A stretch of 6,728 nt of DNA from an uncultured Lachnospiraceae bacterium (GTDB taxonomy: Bacteria > Bacillota > Clostridia > Lachnospirales > Lachnospiraceae): NCBI GenBank assembly GCA_902803625.1, contig CADCQV010000126.1, positions 1 through 6,728 on the forward strand. Direction: 5' to 3'. The position numbers were made by a program, and so were the translations under genes. Shown in pieces: positions 1 to 6,728 of this stretch. Each line of letters starts with the position of its first letter. The first letter of the stretch is position 1. Under the pieces are notes generated by a model. That model did no database searches. It was not told the DNA's origin and was given only the letters and a program-made list of their open reading frames with translations.

Positions 1-486
1 TCCGGGGCTTCCATCGAGCTTTTCACAAAGCACGGGATCTTCACCGAAGAGGAGATACGTTCAAGATATGATATCCTCCTTGAAAACTACTCGAAATCCG
101 TTCATATCGAGGCTCTTACCATGCAGGAGATGGTAAGGAAGGATCTGATGGAGGGTATCATTTCCTACGAAAAGGACGTGACAAAGGAAATGCTTCAGAA
201 GAAGGAGCTCTTACCCGATGCGGAGTGCCTTATGGAAAAGAATATCCTTAAGGTGCTGGATGAGGCGACATCGGGCATGAGCCGGATGCTTATAAAATTA
301 AAAGAGGATACAAAAAAAGCGGAAGAAATGGAGGAGGACCTTCTTTCACAGGCGGGGTTTTACAAGGATACCATCCTTTCCGATATGGAGGAACTCCGTA
401 AATATGCGGACAGCGCCGAGGCTATGGTGCCGGATAAGTACCTCTGCTACCCGACCTACGGACAGATGCTGTTTTCACTGAGGTAA
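1..486 (+). CDS. glnN: Type III glutamine synthetase, C-terminal fragment (5' end outside window)
   Basis: The reading frame is open from base 1 to a TAA at 484-486, giving 161 residues of a protein that begins upstream. Family knowledge: GSIII enzymes are about 700 residues and make glutamine from glutamate, ammonium and ATP in the cytoplasm, so this is roughly the last quarter and the catalytic barrel is not in view. The recognisable parts are an ELFTKHGIFTEEEIRSRYD-like segment (residues 6-24 of the fragment), matching the conserved 'ELF.k.gv.te.El.sRye' region, then a long Glu/Lys-rich helical stretch, and the terminal CYPTYGQMLFSLR, matching the typical 'WPxPtYxdLLF' end of GSIII. GSI and GSII do not end this way. 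The ATG at 121 is internal, not a start. The gene sits 151 bases upstream of gltB on the same strand, which fits a GS-GOGAT group. No strong independent terminator follows it; only an AT-rich hairpin at 548-570. The family is assigned by motif recall, not by a search. Confidence 0.86.
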   Translation, partial: SGASIELFTKHGIFTEEEIRSRYDILLENYSKSVHIEALTMQEMVRKDLMEGIISYEKDVTKEMLQKKELLPDAECLMEKNILKVLDEATSGMSRMLIKLKEDTKKAEEMEEDLLSQAGFYKDTILSDMEELRKYADSAEAMVPDKYLCYPTYGQMLFSLR

Positions 487-547
487 TACGGAGTAATAGG
501 AAGGGCGGAACACATATGAAAAAGATTCTTCGCTTCGCTCAGAATGG

Positions 548-570
548 AAAAACATCCGGTGGATGTTTTT
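548..570. terminator. Perfect 10-bp hairpin with T5 end; possible weak terminator
   Basis: AAAAACATCC (548-557), loop GGT (558-560) and GGATGTTTTT (561-570) form a perfect 10-base-pair stem. The five T at 566-570 follow the lower stem as in an intrinsic terminator, and the matching five A at 548-552 make it symmetric, so it could act on either strand. Only three of the ten pairs are G-C, so termination would be weak. It is the only terminator-like site between glnN and gltB; partial readthrough into gltB is an inference. Confidence 0.4.
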
Positions 571-571
571 C

Positions 572-606
572 GGGCACGTATTGACGCGCTGAGCGCGTCA
601 GTGCCC
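572..606. repeat. GC-rich bulged hairpin inside the intergenic element
   Basis: The inner stem is TGACGCGC (582-589) against GCGCGTCA (593-600), eight perfect pairs closed by the triloop TGA (590-592). Outside it GGGCAC (572-577) pairs with GTGCCC (601-606), with a four-base bulge GTAT (578-581) on the left arm only. No T-run follows, so it does not look like an intrinsic terminator. It could be a transcript-stability or processing structure, or simply part of the repeat. Confidence 0.6.
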
Positions 607-624
607 CGTAGGCGAAGAAATAAT

Positions 625-629
625 AAAGG
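625..629 (+). promoter_or_regulatory. Ribosome binding site of gltB
   Basis: AAAGG lies eight bases before the ATG at 638. It is a modest Shine-Dalgarno match, weaker than that of gltD. It sits just outside the outer arm of the repeat (ending at 619), so folding of the repeat would leave it accessible. It supports the start at 638. Confidence 0.6.
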
Positions 630-637
630 CAAAAACT

Positions 638-3600
638 ATGGAAAACTGGAAAGCAGAGCACGATGCCTGTGGCATCGGGGCAGTGGTAAATATAAACGGA
701 CGGGCGGATCACAAGGTACTGGATGATGCTCTTTCAATAGTTGAAAAGCTGGAGCACCGCGCCGGAAAGGACGCCAGCGGAAAAGTCGGGGACGGTGTGG
801 GGATTCTTACCCAGATCTGTCATAGCTTCTTTAAGGCTGCTGCGGAAAAATGCGGTATAAGCCTTAAAAATAAAGGAGACTACGGCATAGGTATGTTCTT
901 CCTGCCTCAGAACCCGATGAAGCGGATGTTTGCTAAAAGGATGCTGGAGGTCATTGCCGAAAAGGAAGGCTTGCATGTGCTGGGCTGGAGAGATGCGGAT
1001 ATTCATCCGGAGATCCTTGGGGAAGCAGCCAGAAGCTGTATGCCCCATATCAGCCAGTGCTTTATAGAAAGGCCTGAAGATGTGGAGAAGGGGCTTCCCT
1101 TTGACAGAAAGCTCTACTGCCTAAGGCGGGAATATGAAAAGTCCTCAGACGACAGCTACATCTGTTCCTTTTCCTCAAGAACCATTGTTTATAAGGGAAT
1201 GTTCCTCGTGGGACAGTTAAGGAAGTTCTACGGGGATCTTCTCTCCCCGGACTATACGACTGCGATCGCAATGGTCCACAGCCGCTTTTCCACAAATACC
1301 ACTCCCTCCTGGCAGAGAGCGCATCCCTACAGGATGATAGCCCATAATGGTGAGATAAATACCATAAAGGGCAATGCGGACAGGATGCTTGCGAGAGAGG
1401 AGACCATGTCATCCGAAGAGATGAAGGAGGACCTGTCAAAGGTGTATCCGGTCATAGCAGCCTCCGGGTCGGACTCCGCTATGCTTGATAATACTCTGGA
1501 ATTCCTGTATATGAACGGCTTAGAGCTGCCTCTTGCCATGATGATCACCATTCCGGAGCCCTGGAAGCATAATGAATTTATGCATCAGAATAAAAAGGAC
1601 TTTTATCACTACTACGCTACGATGATGGAGCCCTGGGACGGACCTGCAGCGGTGATGTTTACCGACGGAGAGCTTTTCGGTGCGACACTTGACAGAAACG
1701 GCCTCCGTCCGTCCAGATATTATGTGACAAAGGACGGGAGGCTGATACTCTCTTCGGAGGTCGGAGTCCTTGATATCGATGAGAAGATCATAGAAAAGAA
1801 ATCCAGGCTTTCTCCCGGCTGTATGCTTCTTATCGACACGAAGGAAGGGCGGATCATTAAGGATGAGGAGTGTAAGGAAAAGTACGCCTCTGCCTGCCCC
1901 TACGGAGAGTGGCTGGACGGGAATCTGCTTCACTTAAATAAGCTTAAGATACCGAATAAAAAAATAATCACCCATTCACAGGAGATGAGGAACAGACTGT
2001 ATAAGGTATTCGGATACACCCATGAGGACATCGTAAAGCAGATAATCCCCATGGCGGAAAACGCAGCAGAACCAACGGTTTCAATGGGAACGGATATTCC
2101 TCTCGCCATGCTGTCAAAGCACCATCAGCCTCTTTTCTGCTATTTTAAGCAGCTTTTTGCCCAGGTCACAAATCCTCCCATTGATTCTCTGAGGGAGAAA
2201 ATAGTTACGGATACGACAGTATATATCGGGTCTGACGGAAATCTCCTTAAAGAGGGAAGCAGAAACTGCCGGGTTCTGGAGGTAAATAACCCAATTCTTA
2301 CCGGAGTTGATCTTCTGAAGATAGCAGCTCTCGATGAGCCGGGCTTTAAGACAGAAAAGGTTTCACTTTTATATTACAAGAACACGTCTTTGGAAAAGGC
2401 ACTGGAGCAGCTGAATATCACAGTTGACCGTGCTGTTTCAGGAGGAGCGAATATCATAATCCTGACAGACAGGGGAGTGGATGAAAACCATATGCCGATC
2501 CCCTCGCTTCTCGCGGTTTCCTCCGTGGAGCAGCATCTTGTAAGGACCAGGAAACGGACGAAGGTCTCCCTGATCCTTGAAAGCGCCGATCCCAGGGATG
2601 TTCATCAGATAGCAACCTTACTTGGCTTCGGGGCAAGGGCGGTAAATCCATATCTTGCACATGAATGCATTGCGGAGCTCATAGATAAGGGTATTCTTGA
2701 TAAGGATTATCACACTGCGATAGCCGATTATAATAATGCCATACTTTCCGGAGTGGTAAAGATCGCTGCCAAAATGGGGATCTCCACCCTTCAGTCCTAT
2801 CAGTCGGCAAAGATCTTTGAAGCAGTGGGGCTTTCAAAGGAATTTACGGATAAATACTTTACAGGCATAGTGAGCCGTGTAGGCGGGATAGGGGTAGAAG
2901 AGATAGGAGAGGATGTAGAGCTTCGTCACACGAAGGCCTTTGATCCTCTGGGGCTTTCAACCGATATGAGTCCGGACTCCTTTGGTTTCCATTCTTTAAG
3001 GAGCGGAGAGGATACGGAGGATCATCTGTACAGCCCGAAGACAATAGTTACCCTTCAGAGAGCGGTCAGGGAAAATGACTACTCCCGTTTTAAGGAGTAT
3101 ACCGCACTTGTGGATGATGAGGATAAGCCTCACACTCTTCGTGCATTAATGGCTTTTTCACCCCGGAATGAAAGGGTTCCGCTTGATGAGGTGGAGCCGG
3201 AGGAGGAGCTTATGAAGCACTTCCAGACAGGAGCCATGTCTTTCGGGTCTCTTTCAAAGGAAGCGCACGAAACGCTGGCTCTTGCCATGAACAGTATCGG
3301 GGGAAAGTCCAATACGGGAGAGGGAGGAGAAAATCCGTCACGCTTTGGCACGAATAAGAACAGCGCGGTTAAGCAGGTGGCATCGGGACGCTTCGGAGTC
3401 ACAAGCGAATATCTGATGAGTGCCGATGAGATACAGATAAAAATGGCTCAGGGAGCAAAGCCCGGAGAAGGAGGCCATCTTCCGGGGAAAAAGGTATACC
3501 CCCATGTTGCGGACATACGGTTCTCAACTCCCGGCGTACCTCTTATCTCACCGCCTCCGCATCATGACATCTATTCCATAGAGGATCTGGCACAGCTTAT

Positions 3601-5137
3601 ATATGACCTTAAAAATGCGAATGAAAAAGCCAGGATTTCCGTAAAGCTCGTGTCCGAAGCCGGTGTCGGCACCATAGCATCGGGCGTAGCAAAGGCCGGG
3701 GCAGGAGTGATATTGATATCCGGTTACGACGGCGGTACAGGGGCGGCTCCATCTTCCTCCGTTCATCATGCGGGGCTGCCCTGGGAGCTCGGCCTTTCAG
3801 AAGCGCATCAGTGTCTCCTTGATAACGGTCTTCGGAGCAGGGTGGTCCTGGAAACCGACGGGAAGCTTATGAGCGGAAGGGATGTGGCGATCGCAGCCCT
3901 TCTCGGAGCCGAGGAATTCGGCTTTGCCACAGCACCCCTTGTCTGTATGGGCTGTATGATGATGAGGGTCTGCTCAAAGGATACCTGCCCCGCCGGTATA
4001 GCAACCCAGAATGAGACACTTAGAAAGCGCTTTTCCGGGAAACCGGAGCATGTGGTCAATTTCTTCCGCTTCATAGCAAGAGAGCTCCGGGAGATCATGA
4101 GTTCGCTGGGATTCAGGACGCTTAAGGAGATGGTCGGGAGGACCGACTGCCTTTCAATAAAGAAGATACCGGCGGTAAGAGGCGGCGAGACTGCGGATCT
4201 AAAGAATATCCTGTCATCCGGCTATGCAGGCAGGGAAAAAAGCCACTTTGATCCTTCCGATGTCTATGACTTCGGTCTGGAAAAGACACTGGATAAAAGA
4301 GTGCTTATCCCTGAGTATGAAAGTTCAAAAAAGAAGGAGACAGGGAAGCTTTTCCGGAAAACAGTGGAGGTCTCAAGTACGGACAGGAGTTTCGGAACGC
4401 TCTTCGGGAGCCGCGTGACCAGAGACTTTGGGAATACTCTGCCGGATGACAGTTATACGATTGAAGCTAAGGGAGGCGGAGGACAGTCCTTTGGGGCATT
4501 CCTTCCGAAGGGTGTCACCATTAGGCTTAAAGGAGATGCCAATGACGGCTTCGGTAAAGGGCTGTCCGGCGGTAAGCTTATCGTAACCCCTCCGGATGAC
4601 GCACCTTATAAGGCGCATGACAATATCATTATCGGAAATGTGGCTCTTTACGGGGCAACAGCCGGAAAGGCTTATGTCTGCGGTATCGCAGGGGAGAGAT
4701 TCTGCGTGAGGAATTCCGGAGCCATAGCCATAGCCGAGGGATGCGGTGATCACGGACTTGAATATATGACGGGTGGAAAGGCAGTGATCCTCGGAATGAC
4801 GGGAAAAAACTTCGCTGCCGGTATGAGCGGGGGAATAGCCTATGTGCTCGACAGAGAGCATACGCTCTACCTCAGGATGAATAAGGATATGGCCTCCCTT
4901 ACGGAGCTTAAGGAAAAGTATGATGTGGAGGAATTGAGGGAGCTTATCCGGGACTATGTGAATGAGACTGGTTCGGTATTCGGGAAGGAAATCCTTGATG
5001 ATTATATGAGCTTCATCCCGGATTTTAAGAAGATAGTTCCAAATGACTATCAGAGGATGCTGACACTTATAAGCCGCTTTGAAGAGCAGGGCATGGATCA
5101 TAACCATGCGGTGCTGGAAGCATTTAAGGAGAAGTAA
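638..5137 (+). CDS. gltB: Glutamate synthase (GOGAT), large (alpha) subunit
   Basis: This 1499-residue protein makes glutamate: it hydrolyses glutamine at an N-terminal site, channels the ammonia through the protein, and reductively aminates 2-oxoglutarate at an FMN site. Domains in order: class II (Ntn) glutaminase, about residues 11-430, with catalytic Cys11 in EHDACGIG (so a 10-residue propeptide is presumably removed), HSRFSTNT at 214-221, HNGEINT at 236-242 and SGSD at 276-279; the central domain, about 465-750, with QVTNPP at 509-514; the FMN/2-oxoglutarate synthase domain, about 810-1200, with FQTGAMSFGS at 862-871, PGEGGHLPG at 942-950 and GYDGGTG at 1029-1035; [3Fe-4S] cysteines Cys1106, Cys1112 and Cys1117 (CX5CX4C); and the GXGXG beta-helix from about 1279 (GGGGQSFG) to about 1430. 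Length fits bacterial GltB (about 1470-1530). The start is firm: the frame has a stop at 590-592, and no other ATG, GTG or TTG lies between it and 638. Pairing with gltD points to the NAD(P)H-dependent type rather than ferredoxin-GOGAT; NADPH rather than NADH is inferred. Confidence 0.97.
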   Translation: MENWKAEHDACGIGAVVNINGRADHKVLDDALSIVEKLEHRAGKDASGKVGDGVGILTQICHSFFKAAAEKCGISLKNKGDYGIGMFFLPQNPMKRMFAKRMLEVIAEKEGLHVLGWRDADIHPEILGEAARSCMPHISQCFIERPEDVEKGLPFDRKLYCLRREYEKSSDDSYICSFSSRTIVYKGMFLVGQLRKFYGDLLSPDYTTAIAMVHSRFSTNTTPSWQRAHPYRMIAHNGEINTIKGNADRMLAREETMSSEEMKEDLSKVYPVIAASGSDSAMLDNTLEFLYMNGLELPLAMMITIPEPWKHNEFMHQNKKDFYHYYATMMEPWDGPAAVMFTDGELFGATLDRNGLRPSRYYVTKDGRLILSSEVGVLDIDEKIIEKKSRLSPGCMLLIDTKEGRIIKDEECKEKYASACPYGEWLDGNLLHLNKLKIPNKKIITHSQEMRNRLYKVFGYTHEDIVKQIIPMAENAAEPTVSMGTDIPLAMLSKHHQPLFCYFKQLFAQVTNPPIDSLREKIVTDTTVYIGSDGNLLKEGSRNCRVLEVNNPILTGVDLLKIAALDEPGFKTEKVSLLYYKNTSLEKALEQLNITVDRAVSGGANIIILTDRGVDENHMPIPSLLAVSSVEQHLVRTRKRTKVSLILESADPRDVHQIATLLGFGARAVNPYLAHECIAELIDKGILDKDYHTAIADYNNAILSGVVKIAAKMGISTLQSYQSAKIFEAVGLSKEFTDKYFTGIVSRVGGIGVEEIGEDVELRHTKAFDPLGLSTDMSPDSFGFHSLRSGEDTEDHLYSPKTIVTLQRAVRENDYSRFKEYTALVDDEDKPHTLRALMAFSPRNERVPLDEVEPEEELMKHFQTGAMSFGSLSKEAHETLALAMNSIGGKSNTGEGGENPSRFGTNKNSAVKQVASGRFGVTSEYLMSADEIQIKMAQGAKPGEGGHLPGKKVYPHVADIRFSTPGVPLISPPPHHDIYSIEDLAQLIYDLKNANEKARISVKLVSEAGVGTIASGVAKAGAGVILISGYDGGTGAAPSSSVHHAGLPWELGLSEAHQCLLDNGLRSRVVLETDGKLMSGRDVAIAALLGAEEFGFATAPLVCMGCMMMRVCSKDTCPAGIATQNETLRKRFSGKPEHVVNFFRFIARELREIMSSLGFRTLKEMVGRTDCLSIKKIPAVRGGETADLKNILSSGYAGREKSHFDPSDVYDFGLEKTLDKRVLIPEYESSKKKETGKLFRKTVEVSSTDRSFGTLFGSRVTRDFGNTLPDDSYTIEAKGGGGQSFGAFLPKGVTIRLKGDANDGFGKGLSGGKLIVTPPDDAPYKAHDNIIIGNVALYGATAGKAYVCGIAGERFCVRNSGAIAIAEGCGDHGLEYMTGGKAVILGMTGKNFAAGMSGGIAYVLDREHTLYLRMNKDMASLTELKEKYDVEELRELIRDYVNETGSVFGKEILDDYMSFIPDFKKIVPNDYQRMLTLISRFEEQGMDHNHAVLEAFKEK
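5126..5131 (+). promoter_or_regulatory. Ribosome binding site of gltD, inside the gltB 3' end
   Basis: AAGGAG lies seven bases before the ATG at 5139 and within the last codons of gltB. This strong, well-spaced site decides the gltD start: the in-frame ATG at 5079 lies deeper in gltB, and the ATG at 5145 would be 13 bases away. Its position suggests coupled translation of the two subunits. Confidence 0.85.
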
Positions 5138-5138
5138 T

Positions 5139-6629
5139 ATGGGTATGGATGGCGGATTTTTGGAATATGAGAGAAATGATAACAGGGATGTGCCTCCGGA
5201 GAAGCGGATAGAAAGCTTTGAAGAGTTCCATTTATTTCTGGCCCCCGAAAAGAGGCAGGAGCAGGCCGCACGCTGTATGGACTGCGGAGTGCCCTTCTGC
5301 CAGTCTGCAATGGAGCTGTCGGGAATGGTCACAGGCTGTCCCCTTCATAATCTGATCCCCGAGTGGAATGATGAATTATATAAGGGACATTACAGGGAGG
5401 CAGCGGCAAGGCTTATTAAGACCAGTAATTTTCCGGAATTTACCGGACGGGTGTGCCCGGCGCTCTGCGAGAAAGCCTGTATGTGCGGCCAGTACGGAGA
5501 TGCGGTAACAGTTCATGATAATGAGCTTTTCCTTATAGAAACCGCATTTAAGGAGGGATATATAACTCCGCGGATCCCGGTGATAAGAAGCGGTAAAAGG
5601 GTTGCAGTAGTGGGAAGCGGCCCCTCGGGTCTTGCTGCAGCAGATGAGCTTAATCACCGTGGACACAGCGTGGAGGTATTTGAAAGGGAGGATGAGATAG
5701 GGGGACTTCTTATGTACGGTATCCCCAATATGAAGCTTGATAAGGCTGTCATAAAGCGGAGAAGGGTTCTTATGGAGGATGAGGGGGTGATCTTCCATAC
5801 TTCAACGGACATAGGCAGTCCGGAGAAGTCAGCGGAGCTTTTGGACTGCTTTGATGCAGTGGTTTTATGCTGCGGTTCGAAAAAGCCGAGGGAGATAAAA
5901 GGAGCAGATCCCGGGAAGATCAAGGGCATATATAATGCGGTGGATTTTCTTACTCTTACAACAAAAGCCCTTATGAAGGCAGATGACAGAAGCGTGGCTG
6001 CATTAAGGAAGCAGGGAGGCTTTATTGATGCCAAAGGAAAAAATGTGGTGATAATAGGCGGCGGAGACACCGGAAATGACTGCATAGGTACTGTGATAAG
6101 GATGGGGGCAAAAAGCGTCACGGCTATCGAAATGCTGCCGAAGCCGCCGGAAATGAGAAGCGCATCAAATCCCTGGCCCGAATGGCCGAAGGTATTAAAG
6201 ACGGATTACGGCCATGAGGAGGCGGCCTTTGTTTTCGGAAAAGATCCGAGGGTTTATGAAACTACAGTAAAATCCGTTATCACGGACAAAGGCGGAAAAA
6301 TAAAAGAAATAGAGACCGTAAAGGTTGCTTTTAAGGATGGGAAGCTTACGGAGGTTAAAAATAGCGAAAAGAGGCTGAAGTGTGAGCTTCTCCTCATTGC
6401 AGCGGGCTTTGTCGGCTGTGAGGATTACACCGCAGAAGCATTTAAGCTTGAAAGGGGAAAAAGAGGTACGGTCGTCACAGATGAAGGGAGCTTCCGTGTT
6501 CCCGGGACAAAGCTTTTCTCAGCCGGAGATATGAGGCGCGGCCAGTCACTTGTGGTATGGGCGATCTCAGAGGGCAGGAAGTGCGCGAAGGAGGTTGATG
6601 AATTTCTGATGGGGTATACGAATATGTGA
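5139..6629 (+). CDS. gltD: Glutamate synthase (GOGAT), small (beta) subunit, NAD(P)H-dependent oxidoreductase
   Basis: This 496-residue FAD flavoprotein oxidises NAD(P)H and passes electrons through iron-sulfur clusters to FMN in GltB. The N-terminal Fe-S domain (about 1-140) has Cys46, Cys49, Cys54 and Cys67 (CX2CX4CX12C) and Cys106, Cys110 and Cys114 in RVCPALCEKAC, the pattern recalled for the two [4Fe-4S] clusters of GltD-type proteins. The FAD Rossmann motif is GSGPSG at 159-164, followed by the usual EREDEIGGLLMYGIPNMKL stretch. The NAD(P)H motif is GGGDTG at 307-312. Near the C-terminus, AGDMRRGQSLVVWAISEGR is the conserved FAD-contact segment. Length fits GltD (about 470-500). The gene starts one base after the gltB stop with a strong ribosome binding site, so the two are one operon. 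GltD-like domains also occur in dihydropyrimidine dehydrogenase, NfnB and other reductases, but the position behind gltB makes GOGAT the clear choice. Confidence 0.96.
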   Translation: MGMDGGFLEYERNDNRDVPPEKRIESFEEFHLFLAPEKRQEQAARCMDCGVPFCQSAMELSGMVTGCPLHNLIPEWNDELYKGHYREAAARLIKTSNFPEFTGRVCPALCEKACMCGQYGDAVTVHDNELFLIETAFKEGYITPRIPVIRSGKRVAVVGSGPSGLAAADELNHRGHSVEVFEREDEIGGLLMYGIPNMKLDKAVIKRRRVLMEDEGVIFHTSTDIGSPEKSAELLDCFDAVVLCCGSKKPREIKGADPGKIKGIYNAVDFLTLTTKALMKADDRSVAALRKQGGFIDAKGKNVVIIGGGDTGNDCIGTVIRMGAKSVTAIEMLPKPPEMRSASNPWPEWPKVLKTDYGHEEAAFVFGKDPRVYETTVKSVITDKGGKIKEIETVKVAFKDGKLTEVKNSEKRLKCELLLIAAGFVGCEDYTAEAFKLERGKRGTVVTDEGSFRVPGTKLFSAGDMRRGQSLVVWAISEGRKCAKEVDEFLMGYTNM

Positions 6630-6647
6630 CAGCGGGAAGTCAAGCAT

Positions 6648-6728
6648 TTTGTCATCCTGAGCGCCAGCGACGCTTATCTCACATCGAAGATGTGAGATGC
6701 CGCCCCGGCGAGGGGTTGCGAAGCAACA
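6648..6728. repeat. Structured repeat downstream of gltD (cut by window edge)
   Basis: After the gltD stop, 18 bases pass before TTTGTCATCCTGAGCG, recalled as the end of a common dispersed clostridial intergenic repeat. The core CATCCTGAGCG (6653-6663) matches the complement of 536-546 at 10 of 11 positions, so this copy is inverted relative to the one before gltB. Three perfect stems follow, each with a three-base loop: 6676-6698, 6699-6709 (GCCG, CCC, CGGC) and 6715-6727 (GTTGC, GAA, GCAAC). CCCC (6703-6706) with GGGG (6712-6715) is a competing pairing. The element probably continues past the window. No T-run follows any stem here, so no intrinsic gltD terminator is visible. Confidence 0.6.
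6676..6698. repeat. Perfect 10-bp hairpin with GAA loop
   Basis: ATCTCACATC (6676-6685), loop GAA (6686-6688) and GATGTGAGAT (6689-6698) form a perfect 10-base-pair stem. It is followed by GCCGCCCC, not T residues, so it is not a standard intrinsic terminator, though it could protect the 3' end of the gltBD transcript. Its geometry (10 pairs, three-base loop) equals that of the hairpin at 548-570, but the sequence differs. Confidence 0.7.

Larger units (their letters stand above)
526..619. repeat. Structured intergenic repeat element between glnN and gltB
   Basis: This stretch holds nested inverted repeats. The outer arms are TTCTTCGC (526-533) and GCGAAGAA (612-619), an exact 8-base reverse complement. 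They enclose two hairpins, at 548-570 and 572-606, so the whole can draw as a three-way junction. The left part (526-546) reads TTCTTCGCTTCGCTCAGAATG, recalled as a common dispersed intergenic repeat of clostridial genomes (usually ending in AGAATGAC). A related core occurs in opposite orientation at 6653-6663. The element occupies 94 of the 151 gap bases and stops five bases before the gltB ribosome binding site. It may be a nonautonomous mobile repeat or a transcript-processing or attenuation structure; the sequence alone does not decide. No target-site duplication was visible. Confidence 0.6.

Noticed and set aside
581..626. TTGACG (581-586) with TAATAA (621-626) as a gltB promoter
   Set aside because: The spacing is 34 bases instead of about 17, and the bases at the proper distance (604-609, CCCCGT) are not a -10 box. 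TTGACG is also part of the hairpin arm.
487..637. Riboswitch or T-box upstream of gltB
   Set aside because: No T-box, glutamine-riboswitch or other known motif was recognised; the pairings are better explained by the repeat.
544..726. 60-codon plus-strand frame overlapping the gltB start
   Set aside because: It begins inside the repeat, has no ribosome binding site at a sensible distance, and runs out of frame into the well-supported gltB.
3944..3946. Extra cysteine, Cys1103, just before the GltB [3Fe-4S] motif as a possible fourth ligand
   Set aside because: The CX5CX4C set at 1106, 1112 and 1117 already fits the known three-ligand cluster, and a nearby additional Cys is not by itself evidence of a different cluster.
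5079..5138. Upstream extension of gltD to the ATG at 5079
   Set aside because: It would add 20 residues with no resemblance to GltD and would overlap gltB; the strong AAGGAG seven bases before 5139 marks the real start.
4373..5332. 319-codon open frame on the minus strand overlapping gltB and gltD
   Set aside because: It is antisense to two intact conserved genes, its translation shows no recognisable domain, and frames opposite long codon-biased genes often stay open.

Overview
The window is a nitrogen-assimilation segment on the plus strand, almost certainly from a Gram-positive anaerobe of the Bacillota, most likely a Lachnospiraceae relative. This placement rests on a type III glutamine synthetase fragment, the style of the GltB/GltD proteins, frequent AGG (Arg) and ATA (Ile) codons at moderate GC, and an intergenic repeat of the 'GATTCTTCGCTTCGCTCAGAATG' kind. 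The genus cannot be named from the sequence alone.

Layout: positions 1-486 hold the C-terminal 161 codons of a type III glutamine synthetase (glnN); its start lies outside the window. Positions 487-637 are a 151-base gap, most of it a folded, repeat-like element (about 526-619) with perfect triloop hairpins. Positions 638-5137 encode the complete large subunit of glutamate synthase (gltB, 1499 aa). One base later, at 5139-6629, comes the complete small subunit (gltD, 496 aa), whose ribosome binding site lies inside the end of gltB. Positions 6630-6728 are noncoding and carry a second, oppositely oriented repeat that runs off the right edge.

Together the three genes form a GS-GOGAT module. 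Glutamine synthetase fixes ammonium onto glutamate, GltB transfers the glutamine amide to 2-oxoglutarate, and GltD supplies electrons from NAD(P)H. All key motifs of both GOGAT subunits look intact: the N-terminal catalytic Cys, the [3Fe-4S] cysteines and FMN loops of GltB, and the N-terminal Fe-S cysteines and two dinucleotide-binding motifs of GltD.

The coding content is ordinary. The unusual part is the pair of structured repeats flanking gltBD. They share a CATYCTGAGCG core in inverted orientation, both contain the mini-hairpin heptamer GCGAAGC, and nearly all their helices are perfect stems closed by three-base loops. I saw no CRISPR, tRNA, rRNA, transposase, defence or other new protein system, and no convincing promoter.
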